From contig NZ_JAGGLR010000009.1 of NCBI RefSeq assembly GCF_017874715.1, forward strand, positions 248,001-312,000: DNA of 64,000 nt, read 5' to 3'. Positions 15,794-23,843 of this stretch are shown here, in pieces; position 1 is the first letter of the stretch, and each line of letters starts with the position of its first letter. The position numbers and the translations under genes were made by a program. Below the pieces are notes generated by a model. That model worked only from the letters and a program-made list of their open reading frames with translations, was not told where the DNA came from and did not search any database. This stretch comes from Streptomyces iranensis. GTDB taxonomy: Bacteria; Actinomycetota; Actinomycetes; Streptomycetales; Streptomycetaceae.

Positions 15794-16942
15794 TCAGGCG
15801 GCGCCGTGGGTGGCGAGGCCGACGCGTTCGGCGAGCCGGGCCCGGTGCTGGTCCGCCGTACCGAACAGCACCTCGGCGCCGCGCGCCCGGCGCACGTACA
15901 GATGGGCCGGGTGTTCCCAGGTGAAGCCGATACCGCCGTGCAGTTGGACATACTCGGCCGTCGCCAGGCGGAAGGTCTCGGAGCAGACCACGGCGGCGGC
16001 ACAGGCGGCCACCGGCAATTGCGGTGAGGCGACGGCCGCGCAGGCGGTCGCGTACGCGGACGCCGAACGCGCCGCCTCCAGCGCCACCAGCGCATCGGCC
16101 AGCCGGTGCTTGACGGCCTGGAAGGATCCGATGGGGCGCCCGAACTGGTGACGCCGCGCCACGAATTCAACCGTTGCGTCCAGCGCGTGCCCGCTGCCGC
16201 CGACCTGTTCGGCCGCCAGCGCGGCCCGTCCGGTGTCCAGCGTCCCCGAGACCGTGTCCTCGATCCCCTCCGCCGTACCCACGGCGGTGGCCGGGGCGCC
16301 CCGGAACTCCACCAGCGCCTGGCGCCGGGTCTCGTCCAGGACACGGCGCGGGGTCCGCAGGGAGGTACCGGGGTCGGGCTCACAGGCGAAGAGCCGAGGT
16401 CCGGCGGGTGTTCCGGCGCGTACCAGGATCAGCTCCGCGCCGGCCCCGTCGAGCACGAAGTCCGCCCACCCGCGCAGCACCCAGCCGTCGCGGTTCCCCT
16501 GTTCCGCGGCAACGCCGGGCACGTCGGCGTCGAACCCGGCCACGGTGGCGGTGAGCGTGCCGTCGGCGATCCCGGGCAGATAGCGCTCGCAGGCCGTACG
16601 GTCGCCGCTGAGCAGCAGGGCGTGGGCGGCCAGGACCACCGTGGGCAGCAGCGGCGCGCAGTACAGGGCGCGCCCGGATTCCTCCAGGGCCACGGCCAGT
16701 TCGGCGAAGGTGAACCCCGACCCGCCGTACTCCTCCGGAACGGCCAGTCCATGGACCCCGATCTCGCCCGCGAGCCGCGCCCAGAGCGCTTCGTCGTATC
16801 CGCGCGGGCCGGCCAGATGCTTGCGCACATCCTCGACGCCACTCGCCTCGGCGTAGAGGTCTCGCAGGACGGTGCGCAGCTGCCGCTGTTCGTCCGTTTC
16901 GGACAGCAGCTGGGGGTCGATCTCGGGGCGGCGACGGTGCAT
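15794..16942 (-). CDS. Acyl-CoA dehydrogenase, probable non-catalytic FadE-type subunit
   Basis: A 382-residue acyl-CoA dehydrogenase-fold protein. N-terminal helices (GVHGLAVPEEYGGSGFTF) and the C-terminal VQLHGGIGFTWEHPAHLYVRRA are clear, but the GTDEIQ/IYEGT glutamate block is absent (EVLFGTADQH instead). This is the pattern of the FAD-site partner in actinobacterial alpha2beta2 acyl-CoA dehydrogenases such as FadE27/FadE29-type pairs. The probable partner is the 400-residue FadE at 11761-12963. It appears monocistronic, with its own perfect operator at 16991-17005. ATG 16942 has GGAG 5 bp upstream. Confidence 0.87.
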   Translation of the reverse strand: MHRRRPEIDPQLLSETDEQRQLRTVLRDLYAEASGVEDVRKHLAGPRGYDEALWARLAGEIGVHGLAVPEEYGGSGFTFAELAVALEESGRALYCAPLLPTVVLAAHALLLSGDRTACERYLPGIADGTLTATVAGFDADVPGVAAEQGNRDGWVLRGWADFVLDGAGAELILVRAGTPAGPRLFACEPDPGTSLRTPRRVLDETRRQALVEFRGAPATAVGTAEGIEDTVSGTLDTGRAALAAEQVGGSGHALDATVEFVARRHQFGRPIGSFQAVKHRLADALVALEAARSASAYATACAAVASPQLPVAACAAAVVCSETFRLATAEYVQLHGGIGFTWEHPAHLYVRRARGAEVLFGTADQHRARLAERVGLATHGAA

Positions 16943-16990
16943 GGGATCTCCATCGTGCTCGTACGACGGGCGGGGGTGAAAATATGAGAA

Positions 16991-17005
16991 TTGAACTCAG
17001 TTCAA
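16991..17005. promoter_or_regulatory. TetR-type operator, perfect palindrome
   Basis: TTGAACTCAGTTCAA has perfect 7-bp arms about a single central C at 16998. It is the best copy of the regulon motif and lies 49 bp before the acyl-CoA dehydrogenase start at 16942. Confidence 0.8.
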
Positions 17006-17066
17006 GACGGTAGACATCGAACTCCGGGCGTGCAAGACCCGCACCCGGGCCGCTCCGGAGGCCCGG

Positions 17067-17870
17067 TCAGGCGGTGAACCGGCCGCCGTTGGCGAGCAGC
17101 ACCGCGCCGACCAGGTTCGCCGCGGCATCGCTCACGAGAAAGAGGGCGATCTCGGATATCTCCTCGGGCGTCGCGTACGGGCGCACCCGCGGGTCGGCGA
17201 AACCGGCCCGCAGCGCCTCGGGGGTGCGGGCCGCCATCCCCGTCTCGGTCGGCCCCGGCGCCACTACGTTCACGCGGATCCCGGACGCGATGACCTCCTT
17301 GGCCACGGCCTGGGCCAGCGCGTGCACACCCGCCTTGGAGGCCGCGTAGTGGGGATAGCCGACGGGTGTGTCGAAGGCCGACGACGATCCGATCACCGCG
17401 ATCGCCCCGGCCCCGGCGGGCCGCATGACCCGCACCGCGGCGCGCAGCACATGGAAGGTTCCGTCCAGGTTCACGCGCAGGACCCGCCGCCAGGAGGCGT
17501 CGTCGAGGGAGTCGGTCAGCTCGACCGGCCGCCCTTCGGCCGTCGCGTCCGCGATGCGCCGCTTCGCCTCCGGATCGTCGACCCCCGCCGCGTGCACCAG
17601 GACGTCGAGCCGCCCGTCCCGGCGCAGTACGTCCCGGAAGGCGCCGTCGACGGCAGCCGCGTCCGTCACGTCGAGTGCGATCGCCCTGGCGCCGGGCAGT
17701 CCCTCGGCGACCGCCGCGGCGCCCTCACCGTTCACGTCCGCCAGGACGACGGCCCCCGCCCCTTCCGCGATCAGCTGCCGGGCGACCGCCGCGCCCATGC
17801 CGGAGGCGGCTCCCGTCACCATCGCGACCCGGCCGGCGAACCTCCCGGCGCGGACATCTTCGCGTGTCAC
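17067..17870 (-). CDS. Short-chain dehydrogenase/reductase
   Basis: A 267-residue SDR with TGAASGMG (cofactor loop near residue 20), VHAAGVDD, VIGSSSA (catalytic Ser) and YPHYAASKAG (Tyr/Lys). The Ala-rich sequence around AVDGAFRDVLRRDG is normal for the family. The start is GTG 17870, with GGGAG 5 bp before it. It is divergent from the zinc alcohol dehydrogenase gene, with a shared operator between them. A 3-hydroxyacyl-CoA dehydrogenase role could substitute for the broken dehydrogenase at 15541-15719; that is inference. Confidence 0.87.
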   Translation of the reverse strand: MTREDVRAGRFAGRVAMVTGAASGMGAAVARQLIAEGAGAVVLADVNGEGAAAVAEGLPGARAIALDVTDAAAVDGAFRDVLRRDGRLDVLVHAAGVDDPEAKRRIADATAEGRPVELTDSLDDASWRRVLRVNLDGTFHVLRAAVRVMRPAGAGAIAVIGSSSAFDTPVGYPHYAASKAGVHALAQAVAKEVIASGIRVNVVAPGPTETGMAARTPEALRAGFADPRVRPYATPEEISEIALFLVSDAAANLVGAVLLANGGRFTA

Positions 17871-17901
17871 ATCGACTCCCTTCAGTTACCCAGACCATCT
17901 A

Positions 17902-17916
17902 TTGAACTGACTTCAC
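17902..17916. promoter_or_regulatory. TetR-type operator in the SDR/alcohol dehydrogenase divergent promoter
   Basis: TTGAACTGACTTCAC keeps the left arm TTGAACT exactly and TTCA of the right arm, centred on G17909. It lies between starts at 17870 (minus) and 17966 (plus), so one site can control both directions. Confidence 0.65.
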
Positions 17917-17965
17917 CTCTGTTACCGTGGCAGCCGCGGCGCTGACAAGACCCGGGACGGTGAAG

Positions 17966-19006
17966 ATGAGGGCACTGCGGCTGACGGCCTGGGGCGAGGC
18001 TCCGGCACCGGCTGAGGTCGAGCGGCCGGTCCCCCACGGCGCCGAGGTGCTGGTGCGGGTCGAAGCCGCCGGGCTGTGCCGCTCCGACCTGCACGTCATC
18101 GACGCTCCTCCGGAAGCGCTCCCCTACCGGCTTCCGTTCACCCTCGGCCATGAGGTCGCCGGGCAGGTCACGGCCCTGGGGCCCGACGCCGACGGGGTGG
18201 CGGCAGGTGATCGCGTGGTGGTCTACGGGCCATGGGGCTGCGGCTCCTGCGCACGTTGTGTCGCGGGCTCCGGCAACTACTGCGACCGGCGTGACACCCT
18301 CGCCTGGCACGGGGCGGGACTGGGCCGGGACGGCGGAATGGCCGCATATCTGCTCGTCCCGTCCGCCCGCCATCTGGTGCCGATCGGCGACCTGCCGGCC
18401 GACCAGGCCGCCCCGCTCTCCGACGCGGGCCTGACCTCCTACCACGCCGTGTCGGGGCTCCGGCCCGCACTCGGCGAGGGCAGCAACGCCGTCATCATCG
18501 GTGTCGGCGGGCTCGGCCACCTGGCCGTCCAGATCCTCCGCGCCACCACTGAGAGCCGGGTGCTGGCAGTCGATGTCCGGGAGGACGCCCTGGCTCTCGC
18601 GGACCGCTCAGGCGCGGACTTCTCCACCCTGATGCGGCCGGACACCGCCCGCGCGCTGCGGGCGCGAACCGGGAACGTGGGAGCGGACGCCGTGCTCGAC
18701 TTCGTCGGCACCGCACAGACACTGGAACTCGCGATCAGTGTCCTGCGCCCCGGTGGCGAACTCGCCGTCGTCGGAAGCGGAGGCGGCAGCCTGACGGTGT
18801 CCAAACCGGGTGTCCTCCCGGCCGGCTTCCGGCTCTCACTGCCCTTCTGGGGAACTCGACACGAATTGGCCGGGGTCGTCACGCTGGCACGTTCGGGAGC
18901 GCTCCGCGTCGAGACGGAACGCTTCCCGCTGTCCGCCGCTCCGGAGGCGATCGACCGGCTTCGCCGGGGCGCGACCCGGGGCCGGACCGTGCTCGTCCCC
19001 AACTGA
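17966..19006 (+). CDS. Zinc-dependent medium-chain alcohol dehydrogenase
   Basis: A 346-residue MDR alcohol dehydrogenase. Catalytic zinc ligands are Cys38 (GLCRSDLH), His61-Glu62 (GHE) and the later conserved region. The structural zinc loop GCGSCARC, with Cys92, 95, 98 and 106, is complete. The NAD loop GVGGLGHLAVQ is near residue 172. It would oxidise a primary or secondary alcohol substrate or intermediate. I chose ATG 17966 because the next residues (MRALRLTAWGEAP) align with the usual family start; GTG 17960 is an alternative. It is the first gene of a two-gene plus-strand unit. Confidence 0.9.
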   Translation: MRALRLTAWGEAPAPAEVERPVPHGAEVLVRVEAAGLCRSDLHVIDAPPEALPYRLPFTLGHEVAGQVTALGPDADGVAAGDRVVVYGPWGCGSCARCVAGSGNYCDRRDTLAWHGAGLGRDGGMAAYLLVPSARHLVPIGDLPADQAAPLSDAGLTSYHAVSGLRPALGEGSNAVIIGVGGLGHLAVQILRATTESRVLAVDVREDALALADRSGADFSTLMRPDTARALRARTGNVGADAVLDFVGTAQTLELAISVLRPGGELAVVGSGGGSLTVSKPGVLPAGFRLSLPFWGTRHELAGVVTLARSGALRVETERFPLSAAPEAIDRLRRGATRGRTVLVPN

Positions 19007-19035
19007 TCACCTTCGCGGTGAACCGATGGCTCCGG

Positions 19036-19077
19036 CTCATGGACGCCGGGCTCATGGATGCCGGGCTCATGGATACG
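19036..19077. repeat. 15-bp tandem repeat before an SDR gene
   Basis: CTCATGGACGCCGGG (19036-19050), CTCATGGATGCCGGG (19051-19065) and a partial third copy (from 19066) lie between the alcohol dehydrogenase stop and the SDR ribosome site. Each copy holds an ATG in the same frame as the SDR, giving optional MDAGL-type N-terminal extensions. Confidence 0.8.
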
Positions 19078-19092
19078 GAAGGGAAGTTCAGC

Positions 19093-19836
19093 ATGCGCTT
19101 CGACGGAAAAACGGCGATCGTCACCGGCGGCGCCCGGGGCATGGGTGCCACGCATGTACGGGAGCTGGTCGCCGAGGGCGCCCGGGTCGCCGTCTGCGAC
19201 CTGCTGGACGACGAGGGTGAGGCCCTGGCCGCGGAACTCCCCCACGCGCGGTACTGCCACCTCGACGTCACCGACGAAGCGGAGTGGCGGTCCGTCGTCC
19301 GCACGGTCGAGGACACCCTCGGCCCGGTGGACGTCCTGGTCAACAACGCGGGGATCATGACTTACGGCGGCGTGGAGGAGCAGTCGCCCGAGCAATTCCG
19401 CCGGATCATCGACGTCAATCTGGTGGGCGCCTTCCTCGGCATGCACACCGTCCTCCCCGGTATGCGCGAGCGCGGCCGCGGGGCCGTCGTCAACGTCTCC
19501 TCGGCCGCCGGTATGACGGGTTTCGCCGGTGGCATCGGCTATGTGGCGAGCAAGTGGGGGGTGCGCGGGATGACCAAGGCCGCCGCACTGGACATGGCAG
19601 GCACGGGGGTGCGCGTCAACTCCGTACACCCCGGAGTCATCCGCACGCCCATGGGTGAGACCGCCTCACCCGGACTCTTCGCCCGTCAGCCGGTGGCGCG
19701 CATCGGGGAGCCCGAGGAGGTCACCCGCATGGTGCTCTTCCTCGCGAGCGACGACGCCTCCTACACCACGGGCGGGGAGTTCCTCATCGACGGTGGCCAG
19801 ACCATCGGCCTCGGCGGCCACTCCGCCGCGGATTAG
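19093..19836 (+). CDS. Short-chain dehydrogenase/reductase
   Basis: A 247-residue SDR of the FabG/hydroxysteroid dehydrogenase group: TGGARGMG (11-18), NNAGI, NVSSAAG (Ser), YVASK (Tyr/Lys) and C-terminal LIDGGQT. The start is ATG 19093, with GAAGGGAAG 6 bp before it. Upstream in-frame ATGs belong to the 15-bp repeat and lack a ribosome site. It follows the alcohol dehydrogenase at 86 bp and probably oxidises or reduces a secondary alcohol in the same pathway. A hairpin terminator follows immediately. Confidence 0.9.
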   Translation: MRFDGKTAIVTGGARGMGATHVRELVAEGARVAVCDLLDDEGEALAAELPHARYCHLDVTDEAEWRSVVRTVEDTLGPVDVLVNNAGIMTYGGVEEQSPEQFRRIIDVNLVGAFLGMHTVLPGMRERGRGAVVNVSSAAGMTGFAGGIGYVASKWGVRGMTKAAALDMAGTGVRVNSVHPGVIRTPMGETASPGLFARQPVARIGEPEEVTRMVLFLASDDASYTTGGEFLIDGGQTIGLGGHSAAD

Positions 19837-19840
19837 AGCG

Positions 19841-19869
19841 CGGCGTGGTGGCCTGCGGCCACCACGCCG
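19841..19869. terminator. Bidirectional hairpin between convergent SDR and MFS genes
   Basis: CGGCGTGGTGGC (19841-19852) pairs with GCCACCACGCCG (19858-19869) around the 5-nt loop CTGCG. The 12-bp perfect stem lies between the plus-strand SDR stop and the minus-strand transporter stop. Confidence 0.8.
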
Positions 19870-19876
19870 ACACCCC

Positions 19877-21178
19877 CTATACATCCTTGCGGACGGTCAG
19901 CAGGGAACCGATTCCGATCAGGCAGACCAGCATGACGAAGAACGCCGGGGAGAGCAGGTTCCCGGTCCGGTCGACCAGGAAGGCCGCGATGTACGGAGCC
20001 GTACCGCCCGCGAGGACGGTGCCGACGTTGTACCCGATCGCCATACCGGTGTAGCGGACCCGGCGTTCGAACAGATGCGGCCACAAACTCGCCGCCGGGA
20101 CCTGCACGAACGCACTGCTCAGCATCAGGAGCAGATACGCCAGACCGGCCAGCGCCAGGCTGTCCTGGCCCATCAGCAGCATCGCGGGGTAGGCGGTCAC
20201 CAGGAAGCCCAGCAGCCCGCCCATCAGCACGCGCCGGCAGCCGAATCGGGCGGCGAGCCGGCCGGCCGGCACCATGAGCAGCACGGTGACGAGCACGACA
20301 CCCGCGGACAGCCAGTACACCAGCGTGGTGTCGTATCCCAGGTTGGTGGTCAGATAGATGCCGATGTACGTCAGCCCGAGGAAGATGGCGCCGCCCTGTG
20401 CCATGGCCAGGCCGACGGACTGCAGCAGCGCCGTACGGTGAGTGGCCAGGACCTCCCGGATCGGAGCCGCGGGGATGTCGGCGCGCTGTGCGGCCTCCTT
20501 GAATTCCGGGGTGTCCTCGATCCGCAGCCGGGCCCACAGGCAGAGCAGGGTCAGCGGCACGGCCAGCAGGAAGGGCAGCCGCCAGCCCCAGTCGCCCATC
20601 TGTTCCTTGGTGGTGAGGGCGGAGATCGCTCCGGCCGTCGCGGCCGCGAGCATGAACCCGAGGTTGGACCCGATGGGCGTGACGGCGCCGAGGAAGGCCC
20701 TGCGCTGGGGTGGCGCCGACTCGTAGATGTAGGTGTAGGCGCCGACCGATTCGCCGCCCGAGGAGATGCCCTGCACCATCCGGGTGAGGAACAGGAGCAC
20801 CGCGGCGACCACGCCGATCTGGCTGTAGGTCGGCAGCAGTCCGGTGAGGCTGCTGGCCACCCCCATGCACAGCACCGAGGAGACCAGCGCCTTGCGACGC
20901 CCCCAGCGGTCACCGAGCCATCCGAAGAAGACACCGCCGAGCGGCCGCACCACGAGGCCGGTGGCGAGCACCGCGAGCGCCGCCAGCGTCGAGGCAGCCG
21001 GATCCTCGCTCGGGAAGAACTGCGGAGCGATCGCCACGGCGAGATAGCCGTAGACGCTGAAATCGAAGTACTCGATCAGGGTGCCGATGCTCCCGGCGAG
21101 CATCGCGCGGCGCACCGTACGTGGATCGTACGACGCCGACTCCTCCCCCGGCGGCGCGGGCTGCTGTGTGGTGCTCAT
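19877..21178 (-). CDS. MFS transporter, metabolite:H+ symporter (MHS) type
   Basis: A 433-residue inner-membrane carrier with about 12 hydrophobic segments. The N-terminal GSIGTLIEYFDFSVYGYLA and the loop GWLGDRWGRRKAL are typical of the MHS branch, which imports organic acids such as shikimate, ketoglutarate or aromatic acids. The second half has GRLAARFGCRRVL. The start is ATG 21178, with GGGAG 7 bp before it; a regulon operator lies at 21240-21254. It is likely to be the uptake system for the acid processed by this locus. Specificity cannot be read from sequence. Confidence 0.9.
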   Translation of the reverse strand: MSTTQQPAPPGEESASYDPRTVRRAMLAGSIGTLIEYFDFSVYGYLAVAIAPQFFPSEDPAASTLAALAVLATGLVVRPLGGVFFGWLGDRWGRRKALVSSVLCMGVASSLTGLLPTYSQIGVVAAVLLFLTRMVQGISSGGESVGAYTYIYESAPPQRRAFLGAVTPIGSNLGFMLAAATAGAISALTTKEQMGDWGWRLPFLLAVPLTLLCLWARLRIEDTPEFKEAAQRADIPAAPIREVLATHRTALLQSVGLAMAQGGAIFLGLTYIGIYLTTNLGYDTTLVYWLSAGVVLVTVLLMVPAGRLAARFGCRRVLMGGLLGFLVTAYPAMLLMGQDSLALAGLAYLLLMLSSAFVQVPAASLWPHLFERRVRYTGMAIGYNVGTVLAGGTAPYIAAFLVDRTGNLLSPAFFVMLVCLIGIGSLLTVRKDV

Positions 21179-21239
21179 GATCCGGCTCCCTTCCCCGCGG
21201 CACGGTCCGTTCCCTGCCGACGCCCGGGACGCTACAGAA

Positions 21240-21254
21240 CTGAACTCAGTACAG
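21240..21254. promoter_or_regulatory. TetR-type operator before the MHS transporter
   Basis: CTGAACTCAGTACAG matches TTGAACTSAGTTCAA at 12 of 15 bases, centred on C21247, 62 bp upstream of the transporter start. Confidence 0.68.
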
Positions 21255-21425
21255 CTAGCCATCGAACAGGGGTTTTCTCCAGGACCACGGCGAAGACCAT
21301 GGACACGATCGTGCGCACACGACGGCAAGGCTTCGTACACAGGGCGCCCGACCTGCGGTTCAGCCGGTGCCGAAGCGCCGCGCGAGCCGGCCGCCACAGT
21401 GGCACATGCCCCACCGGTTGAGTAT

Positions 21426-21440
21426 CTGAATTGGATTCGG
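21426..21440. promoter_or_regulatory. Variant TetR-type operator before the ACAD/APH/SDR operon
   Basis: CTGAATTGGATTCGG is a weaker dyad of the same size as the other sites. It is the only candidate between the transporter and the plus-strand operon starting at 21587. The start lies 147 bp away, which leaves room for a transcribed leader. Confidence 0.5.
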
Positions 21441-21461
21441 TTTACTCGTAAGAGGCGGAGC

Positions 21462-21539
21462 GCGCCGCGTGCGGCGCCCGCGCTTTTGGACCTGCTCCGC
21501 ATCGTGAGTGCGCGGTCGCGCCCAGCCACGATGCGGAGC
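21462..21539. other. Two hairpins in the leader of the ACAD/APH/SDR operon
   Basis: GCGCCGC (21462-21468) pairs with GCGGCGC (21471-21477). Further on, GCTCCGCATCGTG (21494-21506) pairs perfectly with CACGATGCGGAGC (21527-21539) over a 20-nt loop. They occupy the 408-bp gap 21179-21586, which otherwise holds two operators and no gene that I can see. They lie between the operator and GTG 21587, so they may form an RNA structure in the leader. Confidence 0.6.
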
Positions 21540-21586
21540 GCGACATCGCCGTACAGGTAGGCAGTAGCCAAGCTCGGGAGTACAAC

Positions 21587-22789
21587 GTGCCCATCGGGTT
21601 CGAGATCGATGAACGGGTCGCCGGGATCGCGCGGCGCACCACCGAGTTCGTACGGGAGGTGGTGATACCCGAGGAGCAGGCGTGTGACGGCGATGTCCAC
21701 GCCGGACCGGAGCCGCTGCGCCGCCGACTCCAGGACGCGGCCCGCGAGGCGGGGGTGTTCGCCCCGCACGTCGGCGCCGAATGGGGCGGACTCGGACTGG
21801 ACCTGTGCGGGCAGGCAGTGGTCTTCGAGGCGGCCGGGTACTCGCTGCTGGGGCCGCTCGCGCTCAACTGCGCGGCTCCCGACGAGGGCAATACGCATCT
21901 GCTCGAGGTGGTGGCCACGGAGGAGCAGAAGGAGCGGTATCTGCGCCCGCTGGCGGCCGGTGAGACGCGCTCGTGTTTCGCGATGACCGAGCCGGCGCCG
22001 GGCGCCGGCTCCGACCCGCGTGCGCTCACGACGACCGCGACGCGGATCGACGGCGGCTGGCTGATCGACGGCCGCAAGTGGTTCATCAGCGGCGCCGACG
22101 GGGCGGCCTTCGCCATCTGCATGGCCCGCACCAGCGGCGGCCCCGGCGACCCGGGCGGCGCGACGATGTTCCTCATCGCCGCCGACAACCCCGGCATGAA
22201 GATCGTCCGGAATATCGACACCCTGGACCAGGGCCTCTTCGGCGGGCACAGCGAAATCGCCTTCGAGGGCTGCGAGGTCGGGGACGAGGCCGTACTGGGC
22301 GAGGTGGACCAGGGCTTCGCGTACGCCCAGGTACGCCTGGGGCCCGCGCGCATGACCCACTGTATGCGCTGGCTCGGAGTGGCCCGGCGGGCGCAGGACA
22401 TCGCCCTGGAACGCGCGGCGGACCGTTCGGCCTTCGGCAAGCCGCTGGCCGAACTGGGCATGGTGCAGCAGATGCTGGCCGACTCCGAGATCGACATCGA
22501 GACCGGCCGGGCGGTGCTGTGGCGGGCCTGCTGGGAGCTGGACCAGGGCCGCCCGGCCGCCCAGCACACCTCGATCGCCAAGATTTACGTCTCCGAGGCG
22601 GTGAACCGGGTGGTCGACCGGGCCGTCCAGATATGCGGTGCGCTCGGCATCTCTGGGGACGCCCCGCTGTCGCGGCTGTACCGCGAGGTGCGTCCGTTCC
22701 GTATCTACGACGGCCCTTCCGAGACCCATCGCTGGGCCGTCGCCAAGCGCGCGGTGCGGGCGGCGCGGGAGCGGAGGGGCACTCGGTGA
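21587..22789 (+). CDS. Acyl-CoA dehydrogenase, ACAD10/11 type
   Basis: A 400-residue acyl-CoA dehydrogenase. FAD/substrate segments are CFAMTEPAPGAGSDP and WFISGAD. The C-terminus AVQICGALGISGDAPLSRL and IYDGPSETH is the ACAD10/11 form, similar to the 410-residue protein at 9519. The next gene is an APH kinase overlapping by 4 bp (GTGA), so this is a second kinase-dehydrogenase pair. A 4-phosphoacyl-CoA elimination role is inferred from that pairing and from LvaC/ACAD11. GTG 21587 has GGGAG 6 bp before it. Confidence 0.9.
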   Translation: MPIGFEIDERVAGIARRTTEFVREVVIPEEQACDGDVHAGPEPLRRRLQDAAREAGVFAPHVGAEWGGLGLDLCGQAVVFEAAGYSLLGPLALNCAAPDEGNTHLLEVVATEEQKERYLRPLAAGETRSCFAMTEPAPGAGSDPRALTTTATRIDGGWLIDGRKWFISGADGAAFAICMARTSGGPGDPGGATMFLIAADNPGMKIVRNIDTLDQGLFGGHSEIAFEGCEVGDEAVLGEVDQGFAYAQVRLGPARMTHCMRWLGVARRAQDIALERAADRSAFGKPLAELGMVQQMLADSEIDIETGRAVLWRACWELDQGRPAAQHTSIAKIYVSEAVNRVVDRAVQICGALGISGDAPLSRLYREVRPFRIYDGPSETHRWAVAKRAVRAARERRGTR

Positions 22790-23814
22790 CCAGTTCCGGG
22801 ACGACCGTGGCCGGAGTCGACGTGCCCGCGTTGCAGCGCTACTTCGAACGCCACGTACCCGAGTGCGAGGGCCCGCTCGAGGTCACGCTCCTGCAAGGCG
22901 GGCGCTCCAATCTCACCTACGCGGTGACCGACGGAGCACACCGGTGGGTGCTGCGCCGACCGCCGCTGGGGGTGCTGACACCGACCGCGCACGACATGGA
23001 CCGCGAATACCGCGTCGTCGCGGCGCTCGGCGACACCGCGGTGCCGGTCGCCCGAGCCGTGCTGTCCTGCACGGACCCGGAGGTGATCGGGGCGCCGTTC
23101 TGTGTCGTCGGCTTCGTGGAGGGCATGGTGCTGCGCGACGGCGACGAGGCCGCCGCCCTCCCGCCCGACGACCCGCGGCGCGCCGCTGACGCGCTGGTGG
23201 ACACCCTGGTCACACTGCACTCGGTGGACGCCGCCACCGTCGGGCTCGGCGACTTCGGCCGACCCGACGGCTATCTGGAGCGCCAGGTGCGGCGATGGCG
23301 TGGGCAGTGGGACAAGGTCGCCACGCGGAGCCTGTCCGACCTCGACGAACTGCACGGCAGGCTGGCCCGTTCCCTGCCCGCGAGCGGCGCCCCGGCCATC
23401 GTGCACGGCGACTACCGCCTGGACAACGTCATCCTGGCACCCGCCGACTTCGGGCGGATCGCCGCGGTCATCGACTGGGAGATGGCCACGCTCGGCGATC
23501 CCCTCGCCGACCTCGGGATGCTGCTCATGTACTGGGACCGGACCTGCGAACCGGTCCTCGGGGCGCGGCATGTCCCGACGGCCAACCCCGGTTTTCGATC
23601 GGGGCGCGAACTGGCCGAGCGATACGCCGAGAAGTCCGGACGGGACATCGGCGCCCTGCCGTATTACCAGGCCCTGGGCTGTTTCAAGCTCGCCGTCATC
23701 GCGGAGGGCATCCACGCCCGCTTTTCGGCGGGACAGACGGTCGGAACGGGATTCGAACGGGTCGGATCCGCGGTGCCCGCGCTGCTGCGCTCGGGGCTGG
23801 AGCTCCTGCCGTGA
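22786..23814 (+). CDS. APH-family kinase, LvaA/ACAD10-kinase-like
   Basis: A 342-residue kinase-fold protein. The nucleotide loop GGRSNLTYAV is near residue 38, HGDYRLDN starts at 207 and DWE at 230, so catalytic and metal residues are present. GTG 22786 overlaps the stop of the acyl-CoA dehydrogenase, which argues for a joint function on a 4-hydroxyacyl-CoA, not on an aminoglycoside. It is clearly different from the other APH gene at 10790 (342 versus 324 residues, distinct loops), suggesting two substrates or two steps of one chain. Confidence 0.87.
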   Translation: MTSSGTTVAGVDVPALQRYFERHVPECEGPLEVTLLQGGRSNLTYAVTDGAHRWVLRRPPLGVLTPTAHDMDREYRVVAALGDTAVPVARAVLSCTDPEVIGAPFCVVGFVEGMVLRDGDEAAALPPDDPRRAADALVDTLVTLHSVDAATVGLGDFGRPDGYLERQVRRWRGQWDKVATRSLSDLDELHGRLARSLPASGAPAIVHGDYRLDNVILAPADFGRIAAVIDWEMATLGDPLADLGMLLMYWDRTCEPVLGARHVPTANPGFRSGRELAERYAEKSGRDIGALPYYQALGCFKLAVIAEGIHARFSAGQTVGTGFERVGSAVPALLRSGLELLP

Positions 23815-23843
23815 CCACTGACACACGAGACGAAGGAGTACCC

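Noticed and set aside
19877..22729. A 950-codon frame that would extend the MHS transporter backwards
   Set aside because: The N-terminal 500 residues are antisense to the acyl-CoA dehydrogenase at 21587. The transporter start at 21178 has its own ribosome site and operator.
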